Source: Chloroflexota bacterium
GTDB taxonomy: Bacteria > Chloroflexota > Anaerolineae > UBA1429
Assembly (NCBI GenBank): GCA_019873625.1
Contig: JAIOAW010000001.1
Span: 239,009 to 303,008 of the forward strand
Length of the DNA stretch: 64,000 nucleotides
Reading direction: 5' to 3'
Below, in pieces: positions 56,852 to 64,000 of the stretch (the first letter of the stretch is position 1; every line of letters starts with the position of its first letter). The notes under the pieces are model-generated. The model did no database searches. It saw only the letters and a list, made by a program, of their open reading frames with translations, and was not told the origin of the DNA. Position numbers and translations under genes: made by a program.

Positions 56852-57477
56852 CGTTTTAACACCAATTCTTTAAAAGCCGTTGCGGTGATGGGCATCACCT
56901 GAAGGTAAATCTCCAACACGGCCTCGGCATATTGGCTGTGTTCCCATTGGGCGGCGGGGTCCAGCCGTTTTTGCAGCCAATTCATCAACGACCAGGCGTT
57001 CACCGTCCAAATGAATTCGGTATAGACGGCCAACCCCAAGACGCCTCGCGCGCGCTCCTTCTTCCAGCCGGCGGCGAGCAACTGCTCATACACATCAAAA
57101 GACGCTTCCATCTGCTGGCGGTAAAGCGCCACGGCGGAAGCGTCCTCCTCGTCGGGTACGTAATACTCGCGATCGGCGGCGCAATAGCGCAGGCTCTTTT
57201 CGTTGAAACTCCCGATGCGGTGGCGCATCCATTGGCGCGCCACAAAGATGGGGCACTTGACGCCGAAGCGAAACACGGCGTGCTCGAACACGGTGTTGTG
57301 CTTCGGCTCGGCGGCCATCAACCGCCGAATGAGCCGCTCATCGGCCTGGGGAGATTTCGCGGTGGATTGATAACAAATGCGCGCCCCTCGGATGACGGCG
57401 GCATCCCCTCCCATACACTCCTCAAGGCGCACCCAACCTTTATCGAGCACCTGCCGTTCAATGGGAAGTTCGATCAA
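56848..57477 (-). CDS. thyX: Flavin-dependent thymidylate synthase ThyX
   Basis: A 209-aa enzyme methylating dUMP to dTMP with methylenetetrahydrofolate and FAD/NADPH. The signature RHR-x7-S is intact ([11 protein letters not shown]), with flanking [20 protein letters not shown] and the helical dUMP-binding RARGVLG region (ER-RGVLG). Start is TTG at 57477, 7 nt after GGAG. It heads a co-directional run of seven genes into the Na+ pump. Confidence 0.95.
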   Translation of the reverse strand: MIELPIERQVLDKGWVRLEECMGGDAAVIRGARICYQSTAKSPQADERLIRRLMAAEPKHNTVFEHAVFRFGVKCPIFVARQWMRHRIGSFNEKSLRYCAADREYYVPDEEDASAVALYRQQMEASFDVYEQLLAAGWKKERARGVLGLAVYTEFIWTVNAWSLMNWLQKRLDPAAQWEHSQYAEAVLEIYLQVMPITATAFKELVLKR

Positions 57478-57496
57478 CCCGCATCTCCAAAAATAG

Positions 57497-57517
57497 AAGG
57501 CCTACGGGAGGGGCCTT
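57497..57517 (-). terminator. Possible attenuator hairpin in the thyX leader
   Basis: AAGGCC (57497-57502) and GGCCTT (57512-57517) with a 9-nt loop, followed on the minus strand by CTATTTTTGG, about 15 bp before the thyX start. It lies downstream of the thyX promoter, so it could attenuate. The 6-bp stem is short. Confidence 0.35.
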
Positions 57518-57563
57518 TTCGCCTCATCCACCTGGGCCTATTGCCATATTACGCCAAGATAAT

Positions 57564-57592
57564 AGTATAGCAGAAAAAGACCTCTTGCCCAA
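57564..57592 (-). promoter_or_regulatory. Promoter of the thyX-mmdA-oad operon
   Basis: Minus-strand -35 TTGGGC (57587-57592), 17-bp spacer, -10 TATACT (57564-57569). Confidence 0.65.
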
Positions 57593-57614
57593 AATACGCC
57601 CATCGAAGGGTTTT

Positions 57615-58583
57615 CTAGCCCTGTTCGAAGCGCTTGCCCAAACCGGCCGGCGGCCTGCCGGCCAAAAGGGCTTGCACGATGGCTCGAAGGGGCTTGGGCA
57701 GGCGCCGGGCAAGGCCCTCGCGATCTCCGCTCACCAAAAGGAGCGCGAGGAGCATCAACGCAAACGGCGCCGCTTGGAAGACCTGCGTCGGGATATTGGG
57801 AAAGCCCGGCTGGAGCAGGCTCCCCACCGACTTGAGCACTCCAAAGAGGTACGCCCCAAAGGCCACGCGGAAGGGATGCCACCCGCCGAAAATCACGATG
57901 GCCAAGGCGATCCAACCGATGCCCGCCGTGTGGCGGTGGCTCCACCCCAACTTGACGCTGAGCGAATAGCCCCCTCCGGCCAACCCCACGAGCGCCCCGC
58001 CAAGGGCCGTATAGAGGTAGCGCACGCGGTTCACGGCGATGCCCCGCGCAAAAGCCGCCTCCGGCCGCTCCCCCACGCTGCGCAGCCTCAACCCAGCCTG
58101 CGTATAAAAGAGCCACACCCAGGCCACCAGGATCACCGCATAACTCGCATAGACGAGCACATCTTGGTCAAAAAGGATGCGCCCAATGACCGGAATATTC
58201 ACCAGGCCAGGGATGGGCCAATGGGGCACGCTCGGCCCCGGTTTGCGCACAAAGGGCTTGCCGATAAAGGAACTCAAATCGGCGCACAAGAGGGTCAGCA
58301 CGAACCCGATGGCCACCTGATCTTGCTTGAGGGCGATGGCGCCGTAGGCCACGAGGAGCGCGATGAGCATCCCCACGAGCATCCCGCCGAGGAACCCCAA
58401 GATCAAACTGCCGCTCAAAAAGGCGATGGCAAAGGCCGCCATAGCGCTCAATAGGATGGAGCCATCCAGCGAGAGGTTGACCACGCCGGCGCGTTCGGTG
58501 AACATCTCGCCGATGCCCGCGAACACGAGGGGCGCAGAGGAGGCGATGACCGATTTCGCCGTTTCGATAATTAGGGGGTTCAT
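57615..58583 (-). CDS. BMP-type nucleoside ABC transporter permease (second)
   Basis: A 322-aa permease with about nine membrane segments, of the YufQ/NupQ (RbsC-like) type. Blocks: FAGIGEMFTERAGVVNLSLDGSILLSAM, LLCADLSSFIGKPF, ERPEAAFARGIAVNRVRYLYT, and AIVIFGGWHPFRVAFGAYLFG. ATG at 58583 overlaps the stop of the first permease by one base (TGATG), with AAGGAGGAG before it. It forms the channel with the other permease. Substrate is likely a nucleoside, from family context. Confidence 0.9.
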   Translation of the reverse strand: MNPLIIETAKSVIASSAPLVFAGIGEMFTERAGVVNLSLDGSILLSAMAAFAIAFLSGSLILGFLGGMLVGMLIALLVAYGAIALKQDQVAIGFVLTLLCADLSSFIGKPFVRKPGPSVPHWPIPGLVNIPVIGRILFDQDVLVYASYAVILVAWVWLFYTQAGLRLRSVGERPEAAFARGIAVNRVRYLYTALGGALVGLAGGGYSLSVKLGWSHRHTAGIGWIALAIVIFGGWHPFRVAFGAYLFGVLKSVGSLLQPGFPNIPTQVFQAAPFALMLLALLLVSGDREGLARRLPKPLRAIVQALLAGRPPAGLGKRFEQG

Positions 58584-59629
58584 CACTCCTCCTTGGGCCT
58601 TTCTGGGGCGCGCCAACGCTCCCGGAACCCCCGCACCAAGAGGAAAAAGAGGACGATGCCTGCCTGAAGGATGCCCCCCATAGAGGAATCCAACTGCATC
58701 CGGAGTTCGAGACGCGGGCTGCCCACCTGCACGGCGCTAAAGAAAAAGACGACCAGTGGCACCCACTCGGCCCTTAGGCCCGAAAGAAGCACCACCAACT
58801 GCGAGAGGTAGCCGTACCCGCCCGAAATCTGGGGGATGAGCCGGCGATACACAGCCGTGGTCTGAAGCGAGCCGGCCAAACCGGCCAACGCGCCGCAGAC
58901 GATAAAGGCCAAAATCATATTGCGGTGTGTGGAAACGCCCAATCGCTGGGCCGCACGGATATTCCGGCCGATGGCGCGCAGTTTGAGGCCCCAATATGTG
59001 CCCCGCAAGACAAGCCACACGCCCACGAGAGCGATCACGCTCAGGAGGATGGAGACGAGGCTCGCGCGCGTCGTGCCGAGGAGGGGCATCCACGCCGAGG
59101 GCGGGAAGGGATCCGTGCCGCTCATCGTGGCGCCATCTGGCGGGCGCCACGGGCCAAAGATGAGATAGTTGGTCAGCGCCGAGGCGACGAAATTCATCCC
59201 CAACCCGGCAAAGATTTCGTTGACCCCACCGTAAGTGCGGATAAGGCCCACGAGCAGCCCCCACAGGGCGCCGCCGATGAGCCCCGCCACCACCGAAAGG
59301 GGCAAAATGACCCCTGCTGGGGCCGTCAAACTTTCGACGAGCCAAGTGGTCATCAGGGCGCCGGCGATCATTTGCCCCTCTACGCCGATATTCCACAGGC
59401 CCGCGGCAAACGTCACGAGCATCCCCGCCGAGCAAAGGAGGAGCGGCACCATAGCCACGGCGATATCCGCGATCTTTTTGGGGCTTTCAAAGGCGCCGCT
59501 GAGGATATTGCCGTACGCCTCAAAGGGATCGGCCCCGGCCAACAGGAGAATGAACATCGTCATCACCAGGGTCAGGCCGATGGGCGCCAAAGCAACCCCT
59601 ATCTGTGTAAGGCGCGCCCGCCAGGTCAT
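58583..59629 (-). CDS. BMP-type nucleoside ABC transporter permease (first)
   Basis: A 348-aa permease of the YufP/NupP type: LLLAGADPFEAYGNILSGAF, LVTFAAGLWNIGVEGQMIAGALMTTW, GVNEIFAGLGMNFVASALTNYLIFGPW and GRNIRAAQRLGVSTHRNMILAFIVCG. About nine or ten membrane segments. I chose the ATG at 59629 because it overlaps the ATPase stop (ATGA) and begins the first helix; the frame extends upstream within the ATPase gene. Confidence 0.9.
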   Translation of the reverse strand: MTWRARLTQIGVALAPIGLTLVMTMFILLLAGADPFEAYGNILSGAFESPKKIADIAVAMVPLLLCSAGMLVTFAAGLWNIGVEGQMIAGALMTTWLVESLTAPAGVILPLSVVAGLIGGALWGLLVGLIRTYGGVNEIFAGLGMNFVASALTNYLIFGPWRPPDGATMSGTDPFPPSAWMPLLGTTRASLVSILLSVIALVGVWLVLRGTYWGLKLRAIGRNIRAAQRLGVSTHRNMILAFIVCGALAGLAGSLQTTAVYRRLIPQISGGYGYLSQLVVLLSGLRAEWVPLVVFFFSAVQVGSPRLELRMQLDSSMGGILQAGIVLFFLLVRGFRERWRAPERPKEE

Positions 59630-61089
59630 AGTCCTCGCCCTCCGATGAGATAGCCCAATTCCTCCACCGTCACCCGAGAGGTCTCCAGCGGAGCGGACAT
59701 CTTGCCCCCAGAAAAGACGACGATGCGGTCGCTGTATTCCACCAACTCGTCGAGGTCGGTCGAGGTAAAGAGGATGGCCGTTCCCCTTTCGCGGCGCTCC
59801 AGGAGCCGGTGCCAAATCCAGCGAGATGAGGCGATATCCAGGCCCCGTGTGGGGTGCTCTAAAATGAGCAACCGCAACCTTTCCGGCAAGAGGGCCAGGA
59901 GCGCTCTCTGCTGATTGCCCCCGGATAAGGCCTCGACGCGCGTATCGGCCTGGCCGACGATATTGAAATCGGCGATCATTTGGGCGGCGCGGGCGTCGGC
60001 CTCATCCCACCGGATCAAGAAACCGCGCGTATCCCCTGCCAAGGCAAAATGCTCGCGCAAAGTCAACCCAGGCACCAGCCCCTCTTCGAGGCGGGCGGCG
60101 GGCACAAAGGCTACACCGTGGCGCAAGAAGGTGGTGTAAGGCCGGCCGGTTACATCCTGCCCACCCAGGATGATCCGCCCGCCGTGAGGCTTTTGCAGGC
60201 CAGCGCAGGCCAACATCAAGAGCCGCTGGCCGCTCCCCTCTAGGCCAGCCAGGCCAATGACCTCTCCGGCGCGCACCGTGAGATGAACGCCGTTTAGTTC
60301 TAGGCGCGGCGAACGCACCGTGAGGTTTTCAACCTGCAGGATGATCTCCCCCAACGGGATCGGCCTGCGCCCATAGGTGCCCAACGCCTGGCCGAACATC
60401 AGAGAGACCATCTCGTCTGTGGCAAAAGGCGCCCGGAGTTCTCCTGCCACCTTGCCCTGCCGAAGGACCGTGACGCGCGAGCAGAGTTCTTGGACCTCTT
60501 CCAACTTGTGTGAAACAAAGATCACCGCCAAGCCCTCTTGGCTCAATTGGTGAAGGGCCTGAAAGAGCAGGGCCTTTTGCGGCGCCGAGATGCCCGTGGT
60601 CGGCTCATCGAGGATGATGACGCGCACGCCCAGGGCGAGGAGACGCACCATCTCCAACTGCTGGCGCTCCCCCACCGTGAGGCTGCTCACGGGGGCGTCG
60701 GGGTCGAGCGAAAAGCCGAATCGTCGGCCAAGCGTCTCGAGGGTGCGCCGCGCCCGGGCGCGGTTCAGAAAAGGCCCTCCAGGGCTGCCAAGGGCTAGGT
60801 TCTCAAGGGCTGAAAAGGCGGGCACATCCAGTGGGTCTTGATGGAGCATCCCGATGCCTGCCGCGATGGCATCGGCCGGCGAGCGGAAATGCACCGGCCG
60901 ACCATTGAGCAGGATCGTCCCGCGATCGGCCGACTGGTAGCCGGAGAGGATCTTCATCAACGTCGTCTTGCCGGCGCCGTTCTCACCCAGCAACCCATGG
61001 ATGACGCCGCTCTCGATCTCGAGCGAGATGCCGTCATTGGCGCGCACGGGGCCGAAATACTTGTAGATATCGCGGAGTTGAATCTTCAT
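59626..61089 (-). CDS. BMP-type nucleoside ABC transporter ATPase (two ATP-binding domains)
   Basis: A 487-aa duplicated ATPase of the YufO/NupO/RbsA form. The first domain has Walker A GENGAGKTTLMKILSGY, signature LTVGERQQLE and Walker B VIILDEPTT. The second has a degenerate P-loop (GLEGSGQRLLMLACAG, Lys of Walker A replaced), signature LSGGNQQRALLA and LLILEHPTRGLD, as is normal in this family. ATG at 61089, although a GTG four codons upstream is possible; both lie just after the hairpin at 61104. Confidence 0.9.
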   Translation of the reverse strand: MKIQLRDIYKYFGPVRANDGISLEIESGVIHGLLGENGAGKTTLMKILSGYQSADRGTILLNGRPVHFRSPADAIAAGIGMLHQDPLDVPAFSALENLALGSPGGPFLNRARARRTLETLGRRFGFSLDPDAPVSSLTVGERQQLEMVRLLALGVRVIILDEPTTGISAPQKALLFQALHQLSQEGLAVIFVSHKLEEVQELCSRVTVLRQGKVAGELRAPFATDEMVSLMFGQALGTYGRRPIPLGEIILQVENLTVRSPRLELNGVHLTVRAGEVIGLAGLEGSGQRLLMLACAGLQKPHGGRIILGGQDVTGRPYTTFLRHGVAFVPAARLEEGLVPGLTLREHFALAGDTRGFLIRWDEADARAAQMIADFNIVGQADTRVEALSGGNQQRALLALLPERLRLLILEHPTRGLDIASSRWIWHRLLERRERGTAILFTSTDLDELVEYSDRIVVFSGGKMSAPLETSRVTVEELGYLIGGRGL

Positions 61090-61103
61090 CCGGCGTTTCA
61101 CCC

Positions 61104-61134
61104 ATCACGGGGGCGCTCACCGCGCCCCCGTGAT
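61104..61134. terminator. Intercistronic hairpin between the binding protein and ATPase genes
   Basis: Perfect 13-bp stem ATCACGGGGGCGC with its complement (61104-61116 and 61122-61134), 5-nt loop and no U-tract. It fits a differential-expression element that keeps the binding protein more abundant than the membrane parts. Confidence 0.65.
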
Positions 61135-61152
61135 CCCCTCGTGCTGGCTTGG

Positions 61153-62340
61153 CTACTTGCTCGCGCCTTCCATCCCTTGGAGGAGTTGCGGCAGGTACCA
61201 AATCTGGTCGGGCTTGGCCTCTTCGCCCGCCTTGAGGTAAGGCGTGCCATCTTGCAAATTCAACGGCCCGACAAAGAGTTTGGCCTTGCCGCTGCCCAGG
61301 TCTTTGATGTATTCCTCGACCTGCTTCTTTTCGGCATCGGTGAGGGCGGGGCCCATCTTGAACCCGACGGGCGACTTGTCATGATCGTTGATATCCTTCC
61401 AGTAGGGCGGGTCCCACACCCATTCCTGTTTGAACTTGCCGTTACGCACGGCCTCGACGTACCGCACATAGGCCGGCCCCCAGTTGAAATAGGGCGTGCC
61501 CAGGCACACTTCGGGTTTGACGTCGCAAGCGTTCTCGTAATCGTAGGGGATGGCCCAAACCTTTTCCCCCTTATCCGCCCGCTGGCCGGCCACCACGATG
61601 GCCTCCGTCGTATCAATGCCCGAAAGGAGTACGTCCACCCCGCTGTTGAACAGGTCATTCGCGACCTCGGTGGGGTCCAACGTTACGCCGGGGATGTTGA
61701 ACCAGAAGCCGATCCAGGTTACGATGAAGCGCAGTTCGTTCGGGTCTCCGCCGCGATATTTGCTGTAGCAATAGCGCGCCCCAAGGTAGGCCGAGGCGGC
61801 CAAGCGGCGGGTCTCATCGTTCACCAGCGGCCCCAGGTAGCCGATGGTCTTGGTTTGGGTCTTGAGGGCCGCGGCGCACCCGGCGATGGCCTTGCCGTAT
61901 TCCATCTGCCCCATATAGTTAGCCACGTTCTTGGGGGCCTTGCCCGTCTTGGCGTGGTCGCCCGAGATGTGCACGAACGGCAAATCGGGATATTTGGCGG
62001 CCACCACGTCCGTATCGGCGGCAAAGTCATCGGAGGTGGTAAAGATAATCTTGGCGCCATCGGCCACCATATCATCCACCACCTGCTCCAGCGTCGTGCC
62101 TTTGCGGTCGGCCGGGTTCAGTTTATCGAGATAGACCATACGGGTGCCGGGCACGTGCTGTTCCACATATTTGCCCGCGTTATAATGCGCTTCGCTCCAG
62201 CCGTGGTCGTTATACGGCCCCACCAAAATGACGCCGAACACGAACTCCTCGCCCTGGCCGGCCTTCTTGCAAGCCGTGAGGGGCAAGGCGGCCAACAGAA
62301 TCACCGCAAGCATCACCAAAAGTAGTTTGCGCCCACGCAT
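61153..62340 (-). CDS. BMP family ABC transporter substrate-binding lipoprotein
   Basis: A 395-aa lipoprotein with a signal ending LPLTAC (lipobox). It starts the mature part with EFVFGVILVGPYNDHGWSEAHYNAG, the nucleoside-binding protein family (BmpA/PnrA-like) opening, and has ADGAKIIFTTSDDF, FVHISGDHAKTG, GVDVLLSGIDTTEAIVVAGQRAD and the LGTPYFNWGP block. It heads the importer operon. Ligand is inferred to be a purine nucleoside or related base. An approximately 160-nt leader precedes it; I did not recognise a riboswitch in it. Confidence 0.9.
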   Translation of the reverse strand: MRGRKLLLVMLAVILLAALPLTACKKAGQGEEFVFGVILVGPYNDHGWSEAHYNAGKYVEQHVPGTRMVYLDKLNPADRKGTTLEQVVDDMVADGAKIIFTTSDDFAADTDVVAAKYPDLPFVHISGDHAKTGKAPKNVANYMGQMEYGKAIAGCAAALKTQTKTIGYLGPLVNDETRRLAASAYLGARYCYSKYRGGDPNELRFIVTWIGFWFNIPGVTLDPTEVANDLFNSGVDVLLSGIDTTEAIVVAGQRADKGEKVWAIPYDYENACDVKPEVCLGTPYFNWGPAYVRYVEAVRNGKFKQEWVWDPPYWKDINDHDKSPVGFKMGPALTDAEKKQVEEYIKDLGSGKAKLFVGPLNLQDGTPYLKAGEEAKPDQIWYLPQLLQGMEGASK

Positions 62341-62506
62341 CTTCTCCCCAACTCCTTTTGCATGATTCCAAAGTTCCGACCCTCAGCAGGCTCCTCGCGT
62401 TGCTTCTTTTTGACCTCCCCCTTTCCGCTCGCATCCACCCCGAAACCCAAACACGGCAAAGAACGACGACCAAGCCTCTCTGCTTTAGCCGTCGCTAGAC
62501 CTTGCG

Positions 62507-62535
62507 ATTTTAGCACAACACGATGAGATTGTCAC
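62507..62535 (-). promoter_or_regulatory. Promoter of the BMP importer operon
   Basis: Minus-strand -35 GTGACA (62530-62535), 17-bp spacer, -10 TAAAAT (62507-62512), leaving a leader of about 160 nt. Confidence 0.65.
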
Positions 62536-62570
62536 GTTCCACGGTTGGGCAAGACACCGTGGCCGTTTCG

Positions 62571-63803
62571 CTACTGGGCGCTTGGCACGATGACGTATGT
62601 GGCGAGGTGCCGCAGGATGGGCGTGATGTCATAACTGCGCCAATCATCGTTCATCGCCCCCGCCGTAAAGACGGCACAGCCGATGACGTAATCATCCTTG
62701 CGGAGTTCGCGATCGTACCAGGCCAGTTGGTTGAGGTAAACCTGGATGGGGTCCTCGCCCAGGCCCTGCTCGCGCCAATACGCGGCAAAGTCGCGCCACC
62801 CCTTGGCCTTGGGGGGGCCAGGGCGGTTGCTCACCAGGCCATCCACCCCCACCTCGCTGATGACCAAAGGGATGACCAACCCTTGGGGTTTGAGAAAATC
62901 CTCATACCACCAGCGGTAGCGCAGGGCGAGTGCGCCGCGGTCGGGATGGTTGGGATGCCCGGGCAGCCCGGCGCCCAGGGAACGATCCAAGGTCGGTGCG
63001 TCGTATTCGTGCAGAGAGAGGATGCCCCCGTGGGCCTTGGCCTCGCGGATGGCGGGTAGGAATTCAGCGAACTCGTCCCACTCGGGCACGCCCGCCGAGA
63101 ACGAGCCAATGGCCGCCTTCAAGCCGTGCGCTGCCATCTGACGCACGCGTTCCGACTCGAATTCGGCATACCAGGCCATACGGCCGCGCACGTCCGGCTC
63201 GTTAGGGCCTTCCCAATAGTCCACCGCCGGGTTGGCCAAATAGGTCTCCAAATTCTTTTGGACGTATTGGCGCGCCGCTTGGGTAGGGTCACCCTCCAAA
63301 GAAAAGGGCTGGGCCACGCGGGCCAGGGTAACCGTCTCCGGCGAGGATTCTTTCAACTCCGCCAGGAACCCGAAATCGCCCACCGATTTCACCACGCGGG
63401 GCTTCATCCGGCGGATGTATTCCATAATCTCAGGCGAGTTGTTCCACTGGACGTGCAGACCCAGTTTGCTCGCCGGGGGGCGGGCCAGCGGCTCTGGCCA
63501 GGGCAAGGTGGGCGTCGGGGTGGGCTTGGGCGGCTTGGTGGCTTTGGGTGTTTTAGAAGGCGTGGCGGAGGGCGTAGGGGCCGGCGTCTCCGTCCCTTCG
63601 CGCCGCACGAGGGGCAGGAGGAACGAGCGCCAAGTAGCCGTCGGCGTGACAGCGGCCGAGGGCGAAGGGGTTACCGCCTCGGGCGCGGGGAGGATTTCCA
63701 CCGTGCGCTCGGGGCGCTTCATCGCACACGCCACCATCAAGGCCACGCCCAAGGCCATCCCAAGGAGTAGGATAAGGAAAATAGTCCGGTTCGGAGGATT
63801 CAT
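62571..63803 (-). CDS. Secreted glycosidase-like protein (TIM barrel, clan GH-A type)
   Basis: A 410-aa exported protein. The N-terminal hydrophobic region ends in VACAMKR (a possible weak lipobox), followed by a 75-residue Thr/Pro/Lys-rich linker. The catalytic-looking domain starts at LGLHVQWNNSPEIMEYI. It has YWEGPNEPD (candidate acid/base Glu after the fourth strand), GGILSLHEYDAP, and VIPLVISEVGVDG (candidate nucleophile Glu), the two-glutamate layout of GH5/GH39-like barrels. Substrate unknown. ATG at 63803, just downstream of the 5S gene on the same strand. Confidence 0.72.
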   Translation of the reverse strand: MNPPNRTIFLILLLGMALGVALMVACAMKRPERTVEILPAPEAVTPSPSAAVTPTATWRSFLLPLVRREGTETPAPTPSATPSKTPKATKPPKPTPTPTLPWPEPLARPPASKLGLHVQWNNSPEIMEYIRRMKPRVVKSVGDFGFLAELKESSPETVTLARVAQPFSLEGDPTQAARQYVQKNLETYLANPAVDYWEGPNEPDVRGRMAWYAEFESERVRQMAAHGLKAAIGSFSAGVPEWDEFAEFLPAIREAKAHGGILSLHEYDAPTLDRSLGAGLPGHPNHPDRGALALRYRWWYEDFLKPQGLVIPLVISEVGVDGLVSNRPGPPKAKGWRDFAAYWREQGLGEDPIQVYLNQLAWYDRELRKDDYVIGCAVFTAGAMNDDWRSYDITPILRHLATYVIVPSAQ

Positions 63804-63907
63804 CGCTTCCGCCGTTTCTGGCTAGGCCATACAAGATGGCCAGAGGATTAGACTTGGCACCGGATAGGGGGAGCCTTATCGGGTGGGATAAAACGCAAAA
63901 CAGGTTC

Positions 63908-64000
<93 letters not shown>

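Overview
The window is GC-rich, gene-dense bacterial DNA, most likely from a member of the Chloroflexota (Anaerolineae-like). This rests on several lipoproteins with Thr/Pro-rich 'TPTPT' linkers behind the lipobox, on the gene set (ThyX with a dCMP deaminase, a CarD-like regulator, FAD-dependent sulfur-relay fusions, an archaeal-type PurO), and on remembered family resemblance. No search was run. The layout is chromosomal: housekeeping genes (secA, ligA, tyrS, prs, cmk, mutM, thyX) alternate with transport and carbohydrate genes, and the 3' part of a 5S rRNA gene sits at the right edge. I see no CRISPR array, tRNA gene, insertion sequence or prophage.

Layout. 1-476 is the start of a phosphatase-superfamily membrane protein. 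666-4587 (minus) is a complete polyamine ABC transporter, potDBCA, preceded by a candidate structured RNA at 4692-4976. 5073-6455 (minus) is a GH4 alpha-galactosidase, transcribed divergently from a plus operon at 6589-12088: UroD-like protein, archaeal-type IMP cyclohydrolase PurO, second UroD-like protein, GH38 alpha-mannosidase. 12157-13029 is a membrane-bound ferritin of the MbfA type. 13110-13570 is an intergenic repeat cluster followed by a promoter-terminator unit that looks like a small RNA, then a CarD-like regulator, a PHP protein and a fused YvcK-like/phosphohexomutase protein. 17958-21882 (minus) holds dacF, an RluB-type pseudouridine synthase, cmk and a DUF512 radical-SAM protein. 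22137-24608 is a single-chain sulfur-relay flavoprotein with a CstR-type operator in its promoter. 24638-30084 (minus) is an operon for a methyltransferase, secernin, amidohydrolase and Slt-like transglycosylase. 30179-31677 has a GNAT acetyltransferase and a TVP38-family membrane protein.

31681-39377 (minus) is a DNA-repair block: ligA, an MrfA-like helicase carrying an inserted HNH domain, its exonuclease partner MrfB, and a GAF histidine kinase. 41033-46108 (plus) is tyrS, an AhpD-like protein, a Trm112-like protein, a secreted metallopeptidase, mutM and a ThiF/MoeB-like protein. 46105-51068 (minus) has a lipoprotein, secA and prs. 51216-57477 (minus) looks like one operon running from thyX and dCMP deaminase into a sodium-pumping biotin-dependent decarboxylase with two different carboxyltransferase subunits. 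57615-62340 (minus) is a nucleoside-type BMP ABC importer. 62571-63803 encodes a secreted glycosidase-like protein downstream of the rRNA operon.

The genome is compact. Many start codons overlap the previous stop. All five convergent gene pairs have a hairpin at or between their ends, and in four of them the hairpin includes one or both stop codons. Several divergent pairs have back-to-back -35 boxes. The observations most worth following are the YvcK-mutase fusion, the HNH insertion in MrfA, the two-carboxyltransferase Na+ pump linked to dTMP synthesis, the bacterial PurO among UroD-like and glycosidase genes, the two candidate structured RNAs, and the CstR-like operator in front of the sulfur-relay fusion.
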